This document shows, one piece after another, positions 42,850 to 52,561 of a stretch of DNA of 52,598 bases. Numbering within the stretch: the first letter of the stretch is position 1; every line of letters begins with the position of its first letter. The translations under genes and the position numbers were made by a program. The notes under the pieces were generated by a model, which was not told the DNA's origin, made no database searches, and saw nothing but the letters and a program-made list of their open reading frames with translations. This DNA is from Methylobacterium sp. WL119 (GTDB taxonomy: Bacteria > Pseudomonadota > Alphaproteobacteria > Rhizobiales > Beijerinckiaceae), in contig NZ_VRUU01000026.1 of the NCBI RefSeq assembly GCF_008039875.1, positions 1-52,598 of the forward strand, read 5' to 3'.

Positions 42850-44058
42850 ATGAGGGTTCTCGGTTTCTTAACCCTGTCGGCCTTCGATGGCGCCCTCGGC
42901 ATCGGGCCCGAATCGATGACCCCTTCCGCCAGCCTTCCGCACCGCAGGAGCCGGCTTCTCGCCGCTGCCCTTCTCGTCACCGGCCTGTGGGCCGCCGGCG
43001 CGAGCGGGCTGGTGGTGTTCCACGACGACATCCTCGCCGGGTTCGTCGCGCGGCAGGGCGCGATGCAGACGGCCTACGAGGCGCGCCTCGCCGCGTTGCG
43101 GGCCGAGCTCGACCGCGGCGGCTCGGCGCGGGCGGAGGCGCAGGTCGCCGTCGCGGCGCGCCTCGACGGGCTGACGGCGCGCCAGAACGATCTGGAGCGG
43201 CGGCAGGCCGTGCTCGCCCGCCTCGCGCGGCCGGACGACGCGTCGTCCGACCCGATCGATCCGCCGACCACCGGTTCGCTGCCCGGCCCATCCTCGGCGG
43301 GCGAGAGCGATCTCGGCCTGCGCGGGGTCGAGGCGCGGCCCGGGCGTCGCAGCGCGCGCGAGACCGACCTGCAGGTTGCGGCCCTCGCCGGGCGGCTCGA
43401 CGGCCTCGCGGCGGCGCAGGTGCTCGGGCTCGATCGCATCACCGAGCGGGCGGCGAGCGATCTCGGACGCCTGCGCCGCGCCCTGGAGCGGACCGGAATC
43501 GACCTGCAGCGTCCGGCCGCGGCGGGCCTGGGCGGGCCGCTCGTGCCGATCGATCCGAGCCTGTTCGCCGACGCCCTCGCGGTCGCGTCCCGCACCGTCG
43601 GCGATGCCCAGGCGCTGCGCCGGCTCGCCGCCCGCCTGCCGCTCGACCGCCCGCTGCCGCGCGACCGCGGCGTGGCCAGCACCTTCGGGCCGCGGCTCGA
43701 CCCGTTCACGCGGGGGCTCGCGCTGCATACCGGGCTCGACCTGAAGGCGGAGATGGGCGAGCCAGCGCTGGCCACCGCGCCCGGGCGCGTCGTCACGGCG
43801 GAGGCCACTGGCGGCTACGGCAACATGGTGGAGATCGACCACGGCCACGGCGTGGTCACGCGCTTCGCGCACCTGTCACGCATGGCGGTACGGGCCGGCC
43901 AATGGCTCCGCGCCGGTGATCTGGTCGGCCGCGTCGGCTCGACCGGGCGCTCGACCGGCGCGCACCTGCACTACGAGACCCGGATCGACGGCGAGCCGGT
44001 CGACCCGCTGGGGTTCCTGGAGGCGGGGCGCGAACTCGCCAAGGGCGGTGGGCCCTGA
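42850..44058 (+). CDS. M23-family (LytM) metallopeptidase, membrane-anchored
   Basis: A 402-residue protein with an N-terminal membrane anchor (SRLLAAALLVTGLWAAGASGLVVF), a long Ala/Arg/Glu-rich coiled-coil region (residues ~60-240) and a C-terminal M23 domain. In the latter, FGPRLDPFTRGLALHTGLDLKAEMG supplies His and Asp zinc ligands and GRSTGAHLHYETRIDGEPVDPLGFL supplies the HLH pair. The enzyme probably cleaves peptidoglycan crosslinks in the periplasm or serves as an activator. I use the ATG at 42850, right after a GAGGGAGG run that is only 1 nt away; the ATG at 42916, nearer the anchor, is an alternative. A GC hairpin covers its stop codon. Confidence 0.86.
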   Translation: MRVLGFLTLSAFDGALGIGPESMTPSASLPHRRSRLLAAALLVTGLWAAGASGLVVFHDDILAGFVARQGAMQTAYEARLAALRAELDRGGSARAEAQVAVAARLDGLTARQNDLERRQAVLARLARPDDASSDPIDPPTTGSLPGPSSAGESDLGLRGVEARPGRRSARETDLQVAALAGRLDGLAAAQVLGLDRITERAASDLGRLRRALERTGIDLQRPAAAGLGGPLVPIDPSLFADALAVASRTVGDAQALRRLAARLPLDRPLPRDRGVASTFGPRLDPFTRGLALHTGLDLKAEMGEPALATAPGRVVTAEATGGYGNMVEIDHGHGVVTRFAHLSRMAVRAGQWLRAGDLVGRVGSTGRSTGAHLHYETRIDGEPVDPLGFLEAGRELAKGGGP

Positions 44059-44079
44059 CGTCGCGGCCGGCGCGACGTC
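44057..44079. terminator. Perfect GC hairpin at the M23 stop codon
   Basis: Perfect 9-bp stem GACGTCGCG (44057-44065) and CGCGACGTC (44071-44079) with a GCCGG loop. It begins within the TGA of the peptidase gene. No U-tract follows, so it is a weak terminator candidate that may also protect the mRNA 3' end. Confidence 0.45.
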
Positions 44080-44088
44080 GCGTGTCCC

Positions 44089-44124
44089 GCCATTCCGGGG
44101 CGCCCGAGGCGAGCCCGGAATGGC
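44089..44124. repeat. Second copy of the REP-like element
   Basis: Perfect 11-bp arms GCCATTCCGGG (44089-44099) and CCCGGAATGGC (44114-44124) around a 14-nt loop. The ATTCCGGGGCGCC...GAGCCCGGAAT core is shared with the larger element at 24987-25101. It lies between convergent M23 peptidase and prfB genes, the usual place for REP sequences. Confidence 0.7.
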
Positions 44125-44164
44125 AAGGGTTCGATGGACGAAAAACGGTTCCCGTCCTGCCGCC

Positions 44165-45293
44165 TCAGTCGATGTCCTCGACCTTCTCCGTCGCCCCGTA
44201 CAGGCGCTGCGCCAGCGACGCCTCGATGAAGGGGTCGATGTCGCCGTCGAGGACCTCGTCCGGGTCGGTCGACTGCGTGCCGGTGCGCAGGTCCTTCACG
44301 AGCTGGTAGGGCTGCAGCACGTAGGAGCGGATCTGGTGGCCCCAGCCGATGTCGGTCTTGGAGGCGGCCTCGGCGTTGGCCTTCTCCTCGCGCTTCTTCA
44401 GCTCGGCCTCGTACAGGCGGGCGCGCAACATGTTCCAGGCGGTCGCCCGGTTCTTGTGCTGCGAGCGCTCCTGCTGGCACGCCACCACGATCCCGGTCGG
44501 GTTGTGGGTGATGCGCACCGCCGAGTCGGTGGTGTTGACGTGCTGCCCGCCCGCGCCCGACGACCGGTAGGTGTCGATCCGGCAGTCGGATTCCTTGATC
44601 TCGATCTCGATCCGGTCGTCGATCACCGGGTAGACCCAGACGGAGGCGAAGCTGGTGTGCCGCCGCGCGCTCGAATCGTAGGGCGAGATGCGCACCAGGC
44701 GGTGCACGCCGGACTCGGTCTTGAGCCAGCCGTAGGCGTTGTGGCCCTTGATCAGGAGCGTCGCGCCCTTGATCCCGGCCTCTTCCCCGTCCGACCACTC
44801 GACGATGTCGACCTTGTACTTCCGGCGCTCGGCCCAGCGGCCGTACATGCGCTGAAGCATGTTGGCCCAATCCTGGCTCTCGGTGCCGCCGGCGCCCGCA
44901 TGGACCTCGAGATAGGTGTCGAAGCCGTCGGCCTCGCCCGACAGCAGCGTCTCGACCTGACGGCCGGCCGCCTCCTTCTCTACGGTGAGGATCGTGGCCT
45001 CGCCCTCGCGGATCGAGGCCTCGTCGCCCTCCGTCTCGCCGAGCTCGATCAGCATCGCCCCGTCGTCGAGATCCTGCTCGAGCTTGCGGATGGCGGCCAC
45101 GGCCTCGTCGAGCTGCTGGCGCTCGCGCATCACCTTCTGCGCGGCGTCGGCGTCGTTCCACAGTTCCGGGTTCTCGGACGCCGCATTCAGCTCCGCGAGT
45201 CGTTTATCGACGGTATCCCAGTCAAAGATGCCTCCTCAGCAGTCCGATCGACTGCTTGGCGGCATCCGAGGCTTGCTCGATCTCGGCGCGCAT
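44165..45293 (-). CDS. prfB: Peptide chain release factor 2, with programmed +1 frameshift
   Basis: RF2 recognises UGA and UAA stop codons. The gene is split over two frames. The first runs from ATG (45293) for 23 codons ([20 protein letters not shown]...) to an in-frame TGA at 45224-45222. The site reads AGGAGG-CAT-CTT-TGA-C, so a ribosome pausing at UGA slips +1 and continues from GAC at 45223. The combined product is 375 residues, the normal RF2 length. The second part includes the GGQ loop ([10 protein letters not shown]), [11 protein letters not shown] and the codon-recognition motif region. This autoregulates RF2 level: scarce RF2 favours the shift. It is convergent with the M23 peptidase gene. 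Confidence 0.96.
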
Positions 45294-45490
45294 TTCGAGG
45301 GTGTGTCGCTTGTGTCGGGGGCTCAAAGAGGTCGAGCGGGGTGATACCGGCGGCGGGCGCCCCTGTAAACGGCTCCCATCCCATGGCGCGTGCCGAGCTC
45401 ATGCGACGCTCCCACCCGCGCCGATCCGTGAAACCATAGCCGACTCGTGCGTTGACCGGGGATTTTCACCCCGATCGGGAGGGACGCGCG

Positions 45491-45862
45491 ATGACGAAGG
45501 CCGAGGACAAGGATTCGCGGGACGACGCCGAGCACGACCGCGAGCAGACCCGGAAGGAGTTCGACGCGGCGGTGAACATGACGCCCGCCGCCTTGAGGAA
45601 GCATCTCGACTCCGACGCCAGCAAGTCGGTTGGGCAGAAGTCCGGCGGCGGCGAGGCCACCGGGCACAAGGAGGGGCGCCGCATCCTCGAGATCAAGGCC
45701 AAGAAGAAGGCCGACCTCACGGACGACGATTACGGCCACATGCGCAAGGTCGTCGGCTACGTCCGCCGGCACCTCGCGCAGGGCGGCAAGTCGCGCAACG
45801 ATCCCGACTCGGCCTGGGCGCTGTCGCTGATGAACTGGGGCCACGACCCGTCGAAGGACTGA
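45491..45862 (+). CDS. DUF3140 protein
   Basis: A 123-residue, highly charged soluble protein of the DUF3140 family. Conserved blocks are FDAAVNMTPAALRKHLDSDASKSVGQK, TGHKEGRRILEI, YGHMRKVVGYVRRHLAQGG and the C-terminal WALSLMNWGHDPSK. The function is unknown; the basic, Lys-rich composition suggests possible nucleic acid association (inference). The ATG at 45491 has GGGAGGG just upstream (45478-45484) and gives the family start; an in-frame ATG at 45452 lacks support. It is divergent from prfB across ~200 bp. Confidence 0.86.
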   Translation: MTKAEDKDSRDDAEHDREQTRKEFDAAVNMTPAALRKHLDSDASKSVGQKSGGGEATGHKEGRRILEIKAKKKADLTDDDYGHMRKVVGYVRRHLAQGGKSRNDPDSAWALSLMNWGHDPSKD

Positions 45863-45910
45863 GCCGGATCGCGCGGCACGTTGGAAAAATAGCGCGCCGC
45901 GTCGAGCCCG

Positions 45911-46246
45911 TCAGTGCTGGCCGTAGCCGGCGATCCAGGCCGGTGCCAGCACGTAGCGCCGCTTGGCGCGGGGATCGGTGCGGCCCTCCATGAGGCCGCT
46001 GTCGTAGTAGTTGAAGCCGGTGATGCCGTAGCCGCCGCCGTTCATCACCTGCGGCACGGCGATCGCCGGCACCGCGAGGTCGGGGCGCGCGGGCGGGACG
46101 ATCGGGCGGTTGGCGCCGTCGACCTGCAGCACCGTGGGGCCGTCCGGACCCTGGAACACGTAGGCCCCGGACTGGGCCTGGGCGGCACCGGCACCGGCGA
46201 GCGCGAACAGGCCGGCGGCGAGGCCGTGTCGGAGGAAGGTGTTCAT
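45911..46246 (-). CDS. Hypothetical exported protein
   Basis: A 111-residue protein with a clear Sec signal peptide (MNTFLRHGLAAGLFALAGAG, AQA-Q cleavage near residue 25). The mature part is Gly/Pro/Tyr-rich (GPDGPTVLQVDGANRPIVPP, MNGGGYGITGFNYYDSGLMEGR) and lacks Cys. No family is recognised. It is probably a small periplasmic or surface protein. It is convergent with the DUF3140 gene and 150 bp from the next lipoprotein gene. Confidence 0.65.
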   Translation of the reverse strand: MNTFLRHGLAAGLFALAGAGAAQAQSGAYVFQGPDGPTVLQVDGANRPIVPPARPDLAVPAIAVPQVMNGGGYGITGFNYYDSGLMEGRTDPRAKRRYVLAPAWIAGYGQH

Positions 46247-46398
46247 CGCGTACTCCGTCGCTGAGGGGCGGGTTCGATCGTCGGGGCATCATGCCCGATG
46301 CGCGGCCGCGTGTCCGTCGCCGCGACGCGCCGGCCGCGGCGTCGCCCCCGGAAAAACCGACCGGAAGCCCCGGTCGGTCGGCTCTCGATCGGCCTCGA

Positions 46399-46611
46399 TC
46401 AGCCCTTGGAATGCAGCACGACCGCCGGCTGCCGGGCGATCGGCTTGCAGGTCGTGTCGAAGGCGTTCAGCACCAGCGGGCGCGAATCGCAGGCGAAGGC
46501 CGCATTGGGGCCCGGCGCCGGGATCGGGTCGCGGGCGACGATCGGGTTCGGCGCGCAGGCCGAGGCGGCTGCCGCCAGCAGCAGGGCGGCGGGCAGGGAC
46601 AGGCGACGCAT
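46399..46611 (-). CDS. Small lipoprotein
   Basis: A 70-residue protein with a lipoprotein signal MRRLSLPAALLLAAAASAC; the lipobox is ASAC with Cys19. The mature portion has two further Cys residues (FACDSRP, DTTCKPIA), which may form a disulfide. It ends PAVVLHSKG. No family assigned. It is on the same strand as the exported protein at 45911-46246 and the aminotransferase upstream, and could be expressed separately. Short but well supported by the lipobox. Confidence 0.65.
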   Translation of the reverse strand: MRRLSLPAALLLAAAASACAPNPIVARDPIPAPGPNAAFACDSRPLVLNAFDTTCKPIARQPAVVLHSKG

Positions 46612-46739
46612 GCAAGCCTCGGGGACGCGAGTGCGGATCATTGCCGCCGACCCTGCGCACGGGGCCGGCGGGTGACAAGCACATGCAGCACACCCATCGC
46701 GCTTTGGCCGGGCCTGTCGCCCCGCCGCAACAATCGGGA

Positions 46740-47957
46740 TCAGGCGCTCTTGGCCAGCGGCACGACGTTGTGCAGCGTCTTGTCCGCGGTCTCGAGGAAG
46801 CGGCGGACGTTGCGGGCCGCCTGGCGGATGCGCTGCTCGTTCTCGACGAGGGCGATGCGGACGAAGTCGTCGCCGAACTCGCCGAACCCGATGCCGGGCG
46901 CCACCGCGACGTCCGACTTCTCGAGGAGGAGCTTCGAGAATTCGAGGCTGCCGAGCGCCTTGAACTTCTCCGGGATCGGCACCCAGGCGAACATCGAGGC
47001 GGCGGGCGCCGGGATCTTCCAGCCGGCCTTGCCGAAGGACTCGACCAGCGCGTCGCGGCGCTTCCTGTAGATCGCCCGCATCTCCTGGATGCAATCGTCC
47101 GGCCCGTTGAGCGCGGCGGTGGCCGCGACCTGGATCGGCGTGAAGGCGCCGTAATCGAGGTAGGACTTCACCCGCGACAGCGCGGCGAGCAGGCGCTCGT
47201 TGCCGACGGCGAAGCCCATGCGCCAGCCAGCCATGGAATAGGTCTTCGACAGCGAGGTGAACTCCACCGTCACGTCGATCGCACCCGGCACCTGCAGCAC
47301 CGAGGGCGGCGGCTCGCCGTCGAAATACACCTCGGCATAGGCGAGGTCCGAGAGCAGGATGATCTCGTGGCGCTTCGCGAAGGCGACGAGGTCCCGGTAG
47401 AAGTCGAGCGTCGCCACGTAGGCCGTCGGGTTCGACGGGTAGCAGACCACCAGGGCCACCGGCTTCGGGATCGAGTGCGCCATGGCGCGCTCCAGCGCCG
47501 GGAAGAACGCGGGCGTCGGCTCGGCCGGGACGGAGCGGATCACGCCGCCCGCCATCAGGAAGCCGAAGGCGTGGATCGGGTAGCTCGGATTCGGCACCAG
47601 CACCACGTCGCCCGGCGCGGTGATCGCCTGCGCCATGTTGGCGAAGCCTTCCTTCGAGCCGAGGGTGGCGACCACCTGGGTGTCGGGGTTCAGGCTCACG
47701 CCGAAGCGGCGCTGGTAGTAGCCCGCCTGGGCGCGGCGCAGGCCGGCGATGCCCTTCGAGGCCGAGTAGCGGTCGGTGCGCGGGCGCCCGGCCGTCTCGC
47801 ACAGCTTGGCGATGACGTGCTTGGGTGCGTCGAGGTCCGGGTTGCCCATCCCGAGGTCGATGATGTCGGCGCCGTTGGCGCGGGCGGCGGCCTTGATCCG
47901 ATTGACCTGCTCGAACACGTAGGGGGGCAAGCGCTTGATGCGGTGAAAATCGGTCAT
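46740..47957 (-). CDS. AlaC-like class I/II aminotransferase
   Basis: A 405-residue PLP-dependent aminotransferase. The N-terminus MTDFHRIKRLPPYVFEQVNRIKAAARANGADIIDLGMGNPD is the AlaC/LL-diaminopimelate aminotransferase pattern. Lys238 of SLSKTYSMAGWRMGF binds PLP, and NPSYPIHAFGF, CYPSNPTAYVA and SDLAYAEVYFDG line the cofactor site. It probably interconverts alanine and pyruvate, and is often annotated as LL-diaminopimelate aminotransferase. The choice of substrate is open. The ATG at 47957 is preferred because a GGACAG Shine-Dalgarno-like motif lies ~9 nt upstream; an ATG two codons earlier is an alternative. It is 700 bp from phaC on the opposite strand. Confidence 0.92.
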   Translation of the reverse strand: MTDFHRIKRLPPYVFEQVNRIKAAARANGADIIDLGMGNPDLDAPKHVIAKLCETAGRPRTDRYSASKGIAGLRRAQAGYYQRRFGVSLNPDTQVVATLGSKEGFANMAQAITAPGDVVLVPNPSYPIHAFGFLMAGGVIRSVPAEPTPAFFPALERAMAHSIPKPVALVVCYPSNPTAYVATLDFYRDLVAFAKRHEIILLSDLAYAEVYFDGEPPPSVLQVPGAIDVTVEFTSLSKTYSMAGWRMGFAVGNERLLAALSRVKSYLDYGAFTPIQVAATAALNGPDDCIQEMRAIYRKRRDALVESFGKAGWKIPAPAASMFAWVPIPEKFKALGSLEFSKLLLEKSDVAVAPGIGFGEFGDDFVRIALVENEQRIRQAARNVRRFLETADKTLHNVVPLAKSA

Positions 47958-48068
47958 GGCCATCTGTCCATCGGCGCGGATCCCGCGGGGCGGCACTGGC
48001 GGCCCCGACGGGTGGCGGTCGGCCTTTCTAACATCGAAGCGGCCTGCCGCCGACCCCGAATATCGGCC

Positions 48069-48512
48069 TTATTGTGCCGGCTGGGCCGGCGCGCTCGCCG
48101 GCTTCGTCGCCTTGCCGGCGCTCTCCGCGGCCCGGCCCCGCGATTCGTTGCGGCCGCGGGCGCCTTCGAGCTCGGCTTCCAGCGCCTTCTGGCTCTCGGC
48201 CGACTTCGCCCGCACCGGACGTGCCGGAGCGGAGACGCCGACCGGCATGAACTCGGTCCCGCCCTTCGGCCGCGAGTTCGCGACGAAGTCCGGCGCGGCG
48301 ACGGCCTTCGGGCCGTAGCCGGCCTCGACCGCCAGCGTCTTGATCGGCGAGAGGTCGGAGGAGCAGGCGCCCGTGGCTGCCGCCGCGCAGAGCGCGAGCG
48401 TGCCGAGGAGGCGCCGGAACGCGATGCCCTGCGCTGCGGAGCCGGACGGATTCGACGGCCTGCCCGGAGAAGTCGTGCCGGGATCCGGAACCTTGTCGCA
48501 AGTTGAGGTCAT
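48069..48512 (-). CDS. Lipoprotein with charged, Ala/Glu/Lys-rich tail
   Basis: A 147-residue protein with a hydrophobic segment LLGTLALCAAAATGAC at residues ~35-50 and lipobox ATGAC, so it is a likely lipoprotein. The first ~30 residues before the signal are polar, so a start further downstream is possible although no in-frame ATG was noticed. The mature part includes FMPVGVSAPARPVRAKSAESQKALEAELEG, a short helical, coiled-coil-like region. No family recognised. It is divergent from phaC and directly downstream of nothing obvious on its own strand. Confidence 0.6.
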   Translation of the reverse strand: MTSTCDKVPDPGTTSPGRPSNPSGSAAQGIAFRRLLGTLALCAAAATGACSSDLSPIKTLAVEAGYGPKAVAAPDFVANSRPKGGTEFMPVGVSAPARPVRAKSAESQKALEAELEGARGRNESRGRAAESAGKATKPASAPAQPAQ

Positions 48513-48666
48513 GCCGCAGTTATATCGCCGTTCGCGCCTGCCGCGCTGGGCAAATTCGGGGTTGGCGCGTTAATTTGGCGGAAACGAGGCTCGGACCGCC
48601 CTCCGGGGCGGGTGCTCGGGTCCGCCCGCGCTGCCGGCGCGGACGAAGCCAGGGAGTGGATCACGC

Positions 48667-50460
48667 GTGACGACGCAGCCGACGACGCCCGCGATGCTCG
48701 ATTTCGAGGCCCTCTCGCGCAATGCGGGCCAGTTCATGGAACAGCTCGGACGGGCCGCCGCGCGCTACGTCGCTCCCGAGGACGGCCTGCCGGTCCAGCC
48801 CAAGCCGCCGCAGGAGGCGAGCGAGCTCGTGCGCACCCTCGGCACCGTGGCCGAGACGTGGCTTTCCGATCCGAAGCGGACGCTCGAGGCGCAGGCCAAG
48901 CTCAGCGAGGCCTTCGTCGCTCTGTGGGGCACGACGTGGATGCGCCTCCAGGGCCAGGAGGCCGAGCCGGTGGCGCAACCCGAGCCGAAGGATGCGCGGT
49001 TCGCCGACGCCGAATGGTCGTCGAACCCGTACTTCGACTTCATCAAGCAGGGCTACCTGATCACCACCCGCTGGGCCGAAGGCCTGGTGAACGAGGCCGA
49101 GGGCATCGACGAGCACACCCGCCACAAGGCGCAGTTCTACCTGCGCCAGCTCGCCGGCGCGCTCTCGCCCTCGAACTTCGTGATGACCAACCCCGAGCTG
49201 ATCCGGCACACGCTGCAGGAGAACGGCGCCAACCTCGTCCGCGGCATGAAGATGCTGCAGGAGGACATCGAGGCCGGCGCCGGCGAGCTGCGGGTGCGCC
49301 AGACCGACCGGAACGCGTTCGAGTTCGGCGTCGACGTCGCGGTGACGCCCGGCGAGGTGGTGTTCCGCAACGACCTGATGGAGCTGATCCAGTACGCGCC
49401 GCGCACCGAGACGGTGCTGAAGCGCCCGTTCCTGATCGTGCCGCCGTGGATCAACAAGTTCTACATCCTCGACCTGAATCCGGCGAAAAGCCTGATCGGC
49501 TGGATGGTCGACCAGGGCCTCACCGTCTTCGTGATCTCCTGGGTCAACCCGGACGAGCGCCACCGCGACAAGGACTTCGAGTCCTACATGCGCGAGGGCA
49601 TCGAGGCGGCGATCGACGCGATCGGCGTCGCCACCGGCGAGACGGAAGTGGCGGCGGCCGGCTACTGCGTCGGCGGCACGCTGCTCTCCGTCACGCTCGC
49701 GATGCAGGCCGCCACCGGCAACAAGCGCATCAAGAGCGCGACCCTCCTGACGACGCAGGTCGACTTCACCCATGCCGGCGACCTCAAGGTCTTCGCCGAC
49801 GAGGGGCAGATCCGGCAGATCGAGACCCAGATGGCCGAGCGGGGCTACCTCGACGGCGCCAAGATGGCCAACGCGTTCAACATGCTGCGGCCGAACGACC
49901 TGATCTGGTCCTACGTCGTCAACAACTACGTCAAGGGCAAGCCGCCGAGCGCCTTCGACCTGCTGTACTGGAACGCCGACGCCACCCGCATGCCGGCGGC
50001 CAACCACGCCTTCTACCTGCGCAACTGCTACCTCGAGAACAACCTCGCGCAGGGCCGGATGGTGCTCGGCAACATCCGCCTCGACCTGAAGAAGGTGACG
50101 GTGCCGGTGTTCAACCTCGCCACCCGCGAGGACCACATCGCGCCGGCGATCTCGGTGTTCGAGGGCTCTTCGAAGTTCGGCGGCCCGGTGGACTACGTGC
50201 TGGCCGGCTCCGGCCACATCGCCGGCGTCGTCAACCCGCCCTCCAAGCCGAAATACGGCTACTGGACCGGCGGAAAGGCGGAAGGGCGCCTGGAGGATTG
50301 GCTCGGGGCCGCCACCGAGACCAAGGGCTCGTGGTGGCCGTACTGGTTCAAGTGGCTCGAGGCGCAGGCGCCCGAGCGCGTGCCCGCCCGCAAGCCCGGC
50401 GGCGACGCGCTGCCCTCGCTGGCGCCCGCCCCCGGCACCTACGTGCGCATGAAGGCTTGA
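48667..50460 (+). CDS. phaC: Class I polyhydroxyalkanoate synthase
   Basis: A 597-residue PHA/PHB synthase that polymerises (R)-3-hydroxyacyl-CoA into storage granules. The N-terminal ~200 residues ([28 protein letters not shown]) are typical of PhaC. The catalytic domain carries GYCVGG with Cys334, Asp489 in TREDHIAP and His517 in GSGHIAG, the full catalytic triad. The length matches class I synthases, which need no PhaE/PhaR partner. It starts at a GTG (48667). PhaA and PhaB are not in the window. Downstream, a FAH-family gene follows on the same strand. Confidence 0.96.
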   Translation: MTTQPTTPAMLDFEALSRNAGQFMEQLGRAAARYVAPEDGLPVQPKPPQEASELVRTLGTVAETWLSDPKRTLEAQAKLSEAFVALWGTTWMRLQGQEAEPVAQPEPKDARFADAEWSSNPYFDFIKQGYLITTRWAEGLVNEAEGIDEHTRHKAQFYLRQLAGALSPSNFVMTNPELIRHTLQENGANLVRGMKMLQEDIEAGAGELRVRQTDRNAFEFGVDVAVTPGEVVFRNDLMELIQYAPRTETVLKRPFLIVPPWINKFYILDLNPAKSLIGWMVDQGLTVFVISWVNPDERHRDKDFESYMREGIEAAIDAIGVATGETEVAAAGYCVGGTLLSVTLAMQAATGNKRIKSATLLTTQVDFTHAGDLKVFADEGQIRQIETQMAERGYLDGAKMANAFNMLRPNDLIWSYVVNNYVKGKPPSAFDLLYWNADATRMPAANHAFYLRNCYLENNLAQGRMVLGNIRLDLKKVTVPVFNLATREDHIAPAISVFEGSSKFGGPVDYVLAGSGHIAGVVNPPSKPKYGYWTGGKAEGRLEDWLGAATETKGSWWPYWFKWLEAQAPERVPARKPGGDALPSLAPAPGTYVRMKA

Positions 50461-50529
50461 GCGTCGGCTTGACCCGCCTGCCGCGTCGACCACCTTCCGC
50501 GTCAGGATTGTTCGAAACGGGGGGCGCAC

Positions 50530-51414
50530 ATGAAGCTGGTTCGGCACGGAGCGACGGGGGACGAGAAGCCGGGCCTGATCGACGGGAACGGCGGCCTGCG
50601 CGACCTGTCCGCGGTCCTGCGCGACATCGCCGGGCCCGGGCTCTCGCCCGAAGCGCTCGACCGCCTGCGCGTGATCGACCCGGAGACGCTGCCGCTCCTG
50701 CCGGCTTCGACCCGGCTCGGCCCCTGCGTCGGCGGCACCCGCAACTTCGTCGCGATCGGCCTGAACTTCGCGGATCACGCCGCCGAGACCGGCTCGCCGA
50801 TCCCGTCCGAGCCGATCGTCTTCAACAAGGCGCCGTCCTGCATCGTCGGCGCCAACGACACGGTGATCATCCCCAAGGGATCGGCCAAGACCGACTGGGA
50901 GGTCGAGCTCGCCGTGGTGATCGGCTCCCGCGCCTCCTACGTCCACGCCAACGAGGCGCTCGACTACGTGGCGGGCGTGTGCATCTGCAACGACGTTTCC
51001 GAGCGCGAATGGCAGATGGAGCGCGGTCCGACCTGGACGAAGGGCAAGGGCTGCCCGACCTTCGGGCCGCTCGGCCCGTGGCTCGTGACCCTCGACGAGA
51101 TCCCCGACCTCGGCAACCTCGCGATGAGCCTCGACGTGAACGGGCAGCGGATGCAGACCGGCTCGACCGCGACGATGATCTTCGACGTGCCCCAGCTCGT
51201 CGCCTACGTCTCGCATTTCATGATGCTCGAGCCCGGCGACGTCATCACCACCGGCACCCCGCCCGGCGTCGGCCTCGGCATGAAGCCGCCGCGCTATCTC
51301 AAGGCCGGCGACGAGATGATCGTGCGCATCGAGGGGCTGGGCGAGCAGCGCCAGCCGGTGATCGCCTTCGACGACTGGACCGCGAAGGTCTCCGCCGGCG
51401 AGCCCACGAACTGA
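50530..51414 (+). CDS. Fumarylacetoacetate hydrolase family protein
   Basis: A 294-residue FAH-fold enzyme, whose family hydrolyses C-C bonds or decarboxylates acyl-pyruvates and oxaloacetate. Metal-binding residues lie in WEVELAVVIG (two Glu) and CICNDVSERE (Asp). Other family parts are GLNFADHAAETG, FNKAPSCIVGANDTVIIP and VITTGTPPGVGLGMKPP. The length and pattern match ureidoglycolate-lyase/2-keto-4-pentenoate-hydratase-like members, and the substrate is undefined. It starts 69 bp after phaC with a GGGGGGC run upstream. Confidence 0.9.
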   Translation: MKLVRHGATGDEKPGLIDGNGGLRDLSAVLRDIAGPGLSPEALDRLRVIDPETLPLLPASTRLGPCVGGTRNFVAIGLNFADHAAETGSPIPSEPIVFNKAPSCIVGANDTVIIPKGSAKTDWEVELAVVIGSRASYVHANEALDYVAGVCICNDVSEREWQMERGPTWTKGKGCPTFGPLGPWLVTLDEIPDLGNLAMSLDVNGQRMQTGSTATMIFDVPQLVAYVSHFMMLEPGDVITTGTPPGVGLGMKPPRYLKAGDEMIVRIEGLGEQRQPVIAFDDWTAKVSAGEPTN

Positions 51415-51524
51415 CGCTTTTCCTCGATGGCTGCGGTCGTGCCGCCACGACGGACGGCGATCCGATCTCGACTTCGTGAACGTCCTCTGCACAGAAGGCT
51501 CTGTACCTCGGAGGACGCCGTCAC

Positions 51525-52517
51525 GTGAGCATCGGTTTGATCGCCCTTCTCGACGACATCGCCGGGATCGCCAAGGTCGCCGCGGCCTCGCTCGACGACG
51601 TCGCCGCCCAGGCGGCCAAGGCCGGCGTGAAGGCGGCCGGCGTGGTGATCGACGATGCGGCGGTGACGCCGCGCTACGTCGTCGGCTTCGCCGCCGAGCG
51701 CGAGCTGCCGATCGTCGGCAGGATCGCGCTGGGGTCGCTGCGCAACAAGCTGCTGTTCCTGCTCCCGGCCGCCCTGGCGCTCGGCGCCTTCGCGCCCTGG
51801 GCGATCACGCCGCTGCTGATGCTCGGCGGCGCCTACCTCTGCTACGAGGGCGCCGAGAAGGTCTACGAGGCGCTGTTCCCGCATGCCGGCCACGCCGACG
51901 ACACCCCGCGCGATGCCGCCGGCGACGGCCGGGCAATGGAGGACCGCAAGGTCTCGGGCGCGATCAAGACCGACTTCATCCTCTCGGCCGAGATCATGGC
52001 GATCACCCTGGCGGTGCTGCCCGACGGCGGCGTCGCCACGAAGGCCGCCGTGATGGCACTGGTGGCCGTCGGCATCACCGCCTTCGTCTACGGCGCGGTG
52101 GCGCTGATCGTGAAGGCGGACGACGCCGGTCTGGCGATGGCGGCGAGCACCTCCACCTCCGCGTTCGGCAGCGTCACCCGCGCGCTCGGCCGGGGCATCG
52201 TCACCGGGATGCCGCCGTTCCTGGCCCTGCTCGCCATCGTCGGCACGGCGGCGATGATCTGGGTCGGCGGCGGCATCCTGGTCCACGGGCTCGAGACCTA
52301 CGGCCTGCCGCAGGTCGCCCACGCCCTGCATGCGGCCTCCGAAGCGGTCGCCGGCCTGCTGCCGCCCGCCCTGTCCGGCCTTGCCGAATGGCTGGTGACG
52401 GCCGCCGGCTCCGGTCTCGTCGGCCTCGTCGTCGGCGGCCTGCTGATTCCGCTGACGAGCTTCGTGATCGCGCCGGCCTGGCATGGCCTGTCGCGCCTGC
52501 GCGGTGCGGCGGCCTGA
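51525..52517 (+). CDS. DUF808 (YedI-like) membrane protein
   Basis: A 330-residue inner-membrane protein of the DUF808/YedI family. The N-terminus IGLIALLDDIAGIAKVAAASLDDVAAQAAKAGVKAAGVVIDDAAVTP is the family signature. Several hydrophobic segments follow (~75-110, ~155-195, ~220-260, ~290-315). It starts at a GTG (51525) with a good GGAGG Shine-Dalgarno (51510-51514) about 10 nt upstream. The function is unknown. It is in line with phaC and the FAH-family gene, with a 110-bp gap. Confidence 0.9.
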   Translation: MSIGLIALLDDIAGIAKVAAASLDDVAAQAAKAGVKAAGVVIDDAAVTPRYVVGFAAERELPIVGRIALGSLRNKLLFLLPAALALGAFAPWAITPLLMLGGAYLCYEGAEKVYEALFPHAGHADDTPRDAAGDGRAMEDRKVSGAIKTDFILSAEIMAITLAVLPDGGVATKAAVMALVAVGITAFVYGAVALIVKADDAGLAMAASTSTSAFGSVTRALGRGIVTGMPPFLALLAIVGTAAMIWVGGGILVHGLETYGLPQVAHALHAASEAVAGLLPPALSGLAEWLVTAAGSGLVGLVVGGLLIPLTSFVIAPAWHGLSRLRGAAA

Positions 52518-52561
52518 GCCGGACGGCTTGATTTTCGCCCGCGGATTCGCCTCATGGGCGC

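Noticed and set aside
45187..45402. A 71-residue minus-strand ORF over the prfB start
   Set aside because: It is the alternative frame across the prfB frameshift region and has no family likeness; the prfB reading explains the sequence fully.
48661..51492. A 943-residue minus-strand ORF opposite phaC and the FAH-family gene
   Set aside because: Both genes on the plus strand have complete catalytic motifs; the antisense frame spans two genes and resembles no protein.
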